Positions 5,123 through 8,578 of a stretch of 8,578 nucleotides of DNA are shown here, piece after piece; position 1 is the first letter of the stretch; every line of letters begins with the position of its first letter. Under the pieces are notes generated by a model. It saw only the letters and a program-made list of their open reading frames with translations. It was not told the origin of the DNA and made no database searches. The DNA lies in NCBI GenBank assembly GCA_039819115.1, contig JBCBST010000132.1:1-8578 (forward strand), written 5' to 3'. The translations under genes were made by a program, and so were the position numbers. This DNA comes from JBCBST01 sp039819115. Its GTDB lineage: Bacteria; Bacteroidota; Rhodothermia; Balneolales; Balneolaceae.

Positions 5123-7021
5123 ATGTGGTTAAATATAAAATCGTACAATCAATATCATACGAACTACGCCGAGAGTGAGAAAGACCGGTTGAAGTTCTGG
5201 GATCATGAAGCCGGAACATTTTATTGGCGTAAACGATGGGATAAGGTTCAAAAAGGGGGATTCGATACGGCTGATATTGAATGGTTTGTTGGAGGAAAAC
5301 TAAATATAACAGAGAACGCGTTAGATCGCCATCTGAATACCATTGGTAATAAAACGGCGTTTATTTTTGAGCCGAACCACCCTGATTCATTCCGGAGAAC
5401 CATCACGTTCAAACAACTTCATGAAGACGTGTGCAGGTTTAGTAATGTGCTGGAAAGTAAAGGGATTACGAAAGGGGACCGTGTATGTATTTATATGGCA
5501 ATGACCCCTGAATTGATTATTGCTGCCTTAGCTTGTGCCCGTATCGGAGCTGTACATTCCATCGTATTTGCCGGGTTTTCGGCTCAATCGCTGAGTGAAC
5601 GTATTAACGATTGTCAGGCCAAAATGCTGATCACGAATGACGGCCTTCGTCGGGGAGATAAACATGTGCCCCTTAAAGATATTTCAGATGAAGCGTTGGA
5701 AACGAGTCCTTCGGTCGAAAGTGTCATTGTCTGCCAGCGCACAAACCGGGATATCAATTGGGTGGAAGGTCGTGATCGCTGGTGGCATAACCTGATTAGA
5801 AATGCTTCTAAGGAGCATGAAGCTGTGGAAATGGACGCGGAAGACCCGCTTTTTATTTTGTACACGTCCGGATCGACAGGAAAACCAAAAGGCGTGGTTC
5901 ATACCTGCGGTGGATACATGGTGTACACCAGTTATTCGTTCCGTAACGTATTTCAGGTTGGTGCCGATGATATGTATTGGTGTACAGCTGATGCAGGTTG
6001 GATCACAGGTCACAGTTATATTATTTATGGTCCCTTATTTACGGGTACTACCGGTATCATCTTTGAAGGTACACCCACCTATCCAGACGCCGGTCGTTTT
6101 TGGGAGGTAGTTGAAAAGTATAAAGTTACGCACTTCTATACGGCACCGACCGCCATACGTGCGTTAATGTCGTTCGATTTGGATTTTGTGCGGAAGTACG
6201 ATTTAAGCTCATTAAAGGTACTCGGCACGGTTGGAGAGCCTATTAATGAAGAAGCCTGGCACTGGTATCATACCCATATTGGGGGTGAGCGGTGTTCCAT
6301 TGTGGATACCTGGTGGCAAACAGAAACCGGAGGGATTATGATTTCCCCGTTGGCGGGAATAACTCCTACTAAACCCGGTTTTGCAACCTTACCCTTGCCC
6401 GGCATTTTCCCGGTTTTGATGGATGAACACGGTACGGAGATTCAAGGGAATGGAGTAGAGGGAAATTTATGCATTAAACATCCCTGGCCGTCTATTGCGC
6501 GTACCGTCTATGGGGACCACAAGCGATACAAGCAAACCTATTTAAGTACCTACAAAGGGTACTATTTCACTGGTGATGGATGTCGACGTGATGAAGATGG
6601 CTATTATCGAATCACAGGGCGTGTGGATGATGTGTTAAATGTATCAGGTCACCGGTTGGGAACCGCTGAAATTGAAAATGCGCTGGATGAACATCCACGT
6701 GTAGTGGAAACAGCCGTAGTTGGTTATCCTCATGACATTAAAGGGCAGGGCGTGTATGCGTATTTGATTTGCGAGGGGGAAATAACCGATCGTGATGCGT
6801 TCAAGAAAGAGCTGATGGATTTAGTGGTTAAGATTATAGGTCCCATTGCAAAGCCAGATAAACTTCAAATTGTTAAGGATTTACCGAAAACAAGATCCGG
6901 TAAAATCATGCGTCGTATCTTACGTAAGGTAGCTGCTAAAGACCTCGATAACTTAGGTGACACCTCTACATTACTGGATCCGGCGGTAGTTGAAGGGGTT
7001 AAGAATGGAGAGGCCTTCTAG
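5123..7021 (+). CDS. acs: Acetate--CoA ligase (acetyl-CoA synthetase, AMP-forming)
   Basis: This enzyme activates acetate with ATP and CoA to acetyl-CoA through an acetyl-AMP intermediate, in the cytoplasm. Numbering from the chosen start (632 aa), motifs are YTSGSTGKPKGV (247-258, phosphate-binding loop), DTWWQTETGG (395-404, with the acetate-pocket tryptophan), YFTGDG (481-486), GRVDDVLNVSGHRLGTAEIE (499-518, hinge and CoA region) and KTRSGKIMRR (589-598). The lysine at 594 is the one needed for adenylation and known in other bacteria to be switched off by acetylation. I chose ATG 5123, preceded by GGGAAATCTGGA, because relatives start a few residues before the IKSYNQYH-like segment. An in-frame ATG at 5057 would add 22 residues of AT-rich, unconserved-looking sequence (654 aa) and cannot be excluded. 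The stop overlaps the stop of the convergent gene. Confidence 0.95.
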   Translation: MWLNIKSYNQYHTNYAESEKDRLKFWDHEAGTFYWRKRWDKVQKGGFDTADIEWFVGGKLNITENALDRHLNTIGNKTAFIFEPNHPDSFRRTITFKQLHEDVCRFSNVLESKGITKGDRVCIYMAMTPELIIAALACARIGAVHSIVFAGFSAQSLSERINDCQAKMLITNDGLRRGDKHVPLKDISDEALETSPSVESVIVCQRTNRDINWVEGRDRWWHNLIRNASKEHEAVEMDAEDPLFILYTSGSTGKPKGVVHTCGGYMVYTSYSFRNVFQVGADDMYWCTADAGWITGHSYIIYGPLFTGTTGIIFEGTPTYPDAGRFWEVVEKYKVTHFYTAPTAIRALMSFDLDFVRKYDLSSLKVLGTVGEPINEEAWHWYHTHIGGERCSIVDTWWQTETGGIMISPLAGITPTKPGFATLPLPGIFPVLMDEHGTEIQGNGVEGNLCIKHPWPSIARTVYGDHKRYKQTYLSTYKGYYFTGDGCRRDEDGYYRITGRVDDVLNVSGHRLGTAEIENALDEHPRVVETAVVGYPHDIKGQGVYAYLICEGEITDRDAFKKELMDLVVKIIGPIAKPDKLQIVKDLPKTRSGKIMRRILRKVAAKDLDNLGDTSTLLDPAVVEGVKNGEAF

Positions 7022-7383
7022 AGTCCCAACACATATCCAACAGGCAGAAAAACCAGGGATACAATCAAAACGATCAATCGGAAACGTGTGCTAACCAATA
7101 CGGTGTGAAAGAATAAACCGAACGACAAGGGATGGCTCATTAGCCAATCGTAGTATAAATGCCGGTGAGCAGATCCCAGAGCCATGGTCACATGTCCGTG
7201 TAAAATGGTGATCATAAACGGGAGTGCAAAGAGAAATGCGCCCGGATACACGAATAAATCCATTAATCCGATAAGGCGACCGGCATATACAAATGGCCAT
7301 GCGAACAAGACCATCAAAGGCACGCTCAGAAACCAGTTAATGAGGTTGATTCGACGAAAATTAGAGGGGGAAAATTCACTCAA
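7018..7383 (-). CDS. Small histidine-containing membrane protein of unknown function (121 aa)
   Basis: I do not recognise this family. The protein is strongly hydrophobic, with likely membrane segments at about residues 17-38, 42-61, 85-98 and 102-120. Between and within them lie six histidines (62, 64, 73, 75, 84, 93), including HGH and HRH pairs next to a membrane segment. Such residues could bind a metal or haem, but that is speculation. The start is probably TTG at 7383: an in-frame TAA lies only two codons upstream, and the first ATG (codon 24) would cut into the first membrane segment. The TAG stop shares a CTAG palindrome with the acs stop. It follows the alanine dehydrogenase-like gene on the same strand after 73 bases, so joint transcription is possible. 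The run of hydrophobic segments in one frame supports a real gene. Confidence 0.65.
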   Translation of the reverse strand: MSEFSPSNFRRINLINWFLSVPLMVLFAWPFVYAGRLIGLMDLFVYPGAFLFALPFMITILHGHVTMALGSAHRHLYYDWLMSHPLSFGLFFHTVLVSTRFRLIVLIVSLVFLPVGYVLGL

Positions 7384-7456
7384 AGCAGTTTAACGGGCTC
7401 TTACACAAGGGTTGTTTGCAATATAATCAAATCAGCGGCTCTGCCGTTTGCAAGCC
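7384..7456. other. Short spacer with GTTTGCAA direct repeats and a small hairpin
   Basis: GTTTGCAA occurs at 7414-7421 and 7446-7453, 32 bases apart, about three helical turns. CGGC-TCT-GCCG (7436-7446) can form a short hairpin, extendable by a G-T and an A-T pair, but it lacks a convincing T-run on either strand. It is not a clear terminator. It lies between the alanine dehydrogenase-like gene and the small membrane protein gene, both on the minus strand. Confidence 0.3.
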
Positions 7457-8578
7457 TTAGATTTGTGAAGCAATAAGCATTTCAATTTCCCGGAAAGGAA
7501 GCTCCGGGTACATTTCGGAGAGGCGCTTTTTGGTAAGATGACGCCTGAACGCGTAGGTACCATTCCGGAGAGCCGGGTTTTCCCACAAGCATTCTTTCAC
7601 TCCACCGGCATCACCAATGGCCAATACATAGGGTACAATTACATTATTTAAGGCATAGGTTCCTGTGCGGGCTACATTAGAAGGCATATTAGGCACACAA
7701 TAATGTATGATTTCGTGCTTCTCAAAGATGGGATTGGAGTGACTGGTTGCTTTGCTGGTGGCAATACACCCTCCCTGATCAATAACGGTATCCACAATTA
7801 CGCTTCCGCTTTTCATGGCAGCCACCATTTCTTCCGTAACCCAACATGGAGCACGGTCGCCTTCAGCCATAGCAGCTCCAATCACAACATCGGCAAACCG
7901 TAGGGCCGTGGTCAGATATTGTTGATTGGCAATAGTGGTTATAATTCTACGGTCGAGTGCATTTTCAATCTTCCGAAGCAGCGTCAGGTCGGTATCCATG
8001 ATAAAAACCTGTGCACCATACCCTAAAGCAGTTCTGGCTGCGTATTCACCAGTGATTCCGGCTCCCAGGATAACAACCGTTGCAGGAGGTACTCCTGAAA
8101 TTCCTCCCAGCATAATACCCTGTCCACCATGACTGCTTTCCAGGTAATGGGCCGCCACCTGCACGGCAATAGAGCCCGTGATTTCATGCATCATGCGCAC
8201 AATGGGGAATTCTTTATCCTCTCCACAGATAAACTCATAACCAATAGCCGTTACGGAATGTTCGCTTATGGCCTTAAGCACCGCTGCATTCTGCGTGCCC
8301 ATATGCACTGCACAAATGATGGATTGGTCGGGCTGGAGGAGTGGATGTTCCTCGTCAGTGAGTGGAGCTACTTTTAAGATGAGTTCAGATTTTTTGAATA
8401 CATCTTCCGTGCTGTAGGCAATTTCAGCTCCGGCATCAGCATATTCTCTGTCGGTAAAATTGGCATGTTCACCAGCAGCTTTTTGAATAACTACATTGTG
8501 CCCGTTAGCTTTTAGTATAGATACACCGCCCGGAGTGAGAGAAACCCGTTTTTCATCCTGCGATTGTTCTTTTGGAAT
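7457..8578 (-). CDS. ald: Alanine dehydrogenase / PNT family protein (5' end outside window)
   Basis: The frame is open from 8578 to the TAA at 7459-7457, giving 373 residues with the N-terminus missing. An in-frame GTG at 8308 is internal, because family homology continues beyond it. The family oxidatively deaminates L-alanine to pyruvate and ammonia with NAD+. In partial numbering, the N-terminal domain starts IPKEQSQDEKRVSLTP with the substrate-binding arginine at 11; K69 (ILKVAP) and H92 (AVHMG) match the catalytic lysine and histidine; GAGITG (172-177) with D195 is the Rossmann NAD site; and D267 in IDQGGC matches the catalytic aspartate. The C-terminal part HYCVPNMPSNVARTGTYAL is also typical. 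The protein is of the longer Bacteroidota type, so roughly 20-40 residues may be missing. Alanine as the true substrate is likely but not proved. The gene precedes the small membrane protein gene. Confidence 0.88.
   Translation of the reverse strand: MPKEQSQDEKRVSLTPGGVSILKANGHNVVIQKAAGEHANFTDREYADAGAEIAYSTEDVFKKSELILKVAPLTDEEHPLLQPDQSIICAVHMGTQNAAVLKAISEHSVTAIGYEFICGEDKEFPIVRMMHEITGSIAVQVAAHYLESSHGGQGIMLGGISGVPPATVVILGAGITGEYAARTALGYGAQVFIMDTDLTLLRKIENALDRRIITTIANQQYLTTALRFADVVIGAAMAEGDRAPCWVTEEMVAAMKSGSVIVDTVIDQGGCIATSKATSHSNPIFEKHEIIHYCVPNMPSNVARTGTYALNNVIVPYVLAIGDAGGVKECLWENPALRNGTYAFRRHLTKKRLSEMYPELPFREIEMLIASQI

Noticed and set aside
8306..8308. GTG as the start of the alanine dehydrogenase-like gene
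   Set aside because: The frame stays open to the window edge and encodes the typical N-terminal domain, including the substrate arginine and catalytic lysine.
1..8578. CRISPR array, tRNA/rRNA genes, transposons or phage genes
   Set aside because: No regularly spaced identical repeats of the right size, no cloverleaf or rRNA-like sequence, and no transposase, integrase or structural phage protein was found on either strand.

Overview
The window reads as ordinary chromosome from a bacterium of the Bacteroidota/Balneolota group. This placement is an inference. It rests on the families present (a ligase-associated DEXH helicase paired with PdeM, an acetate-CoA ligase with Bacteroidota-type sequence features, a DUF6992-like membrane protein), on the near absence of Shine-Dalgarno motifs, on AT-rich spacers, and on several TTG/GTG starts. 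No rRNA, tRNA, CRISPR array, transposase, integrase or phage gene was seen.

Left part (1-1229). Two tandem copies of a tiny lipoprotein gene lie on the minus strand (1-131, cut by the window edge, and 168-350). They are identical over all 131 comparable bases. A noncoding spacer of about 315 bases separates them from a divergent sigma factor gene of the ECF type (666-1229), which starts at TTG. Three phased GCTAAC motifs cover the start of that gene.

Centre (1230-4977, minus strand). A compact three-gene operon reads helicase, then pdeM-like nuclease, then a DUF6992-like membrane protein, with stop and start codons overlapping at both junctions. The first two are half of a DNA-repair set that normally also holds an ATP-dependent DNA ligase and a metallo-beta-lactamase-fold exonuclease. 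Those two partners are not in this window.

Right part (4978-8578). A short divergent spacer leads to acs (acetyl-CoA synthetase, plus strand). Its stop codon shares a CTAG palindrome with the stop of a small, histidine-containing membrane protein on the minus strand. Upstream of that small gene, in the same direction, lies an alanine dehydrogenase family gene whose 5' end is outside the window. The reading frame stays open to the last base.

No striking new system was found. The points most worth a second look are the recent lipoprotein duplication with its boundary exactly at the start codon, the membrane protein fused by overlap to the repair operon, the phased repeats at the sigma gene, and the small histidine-containing membrane protein.
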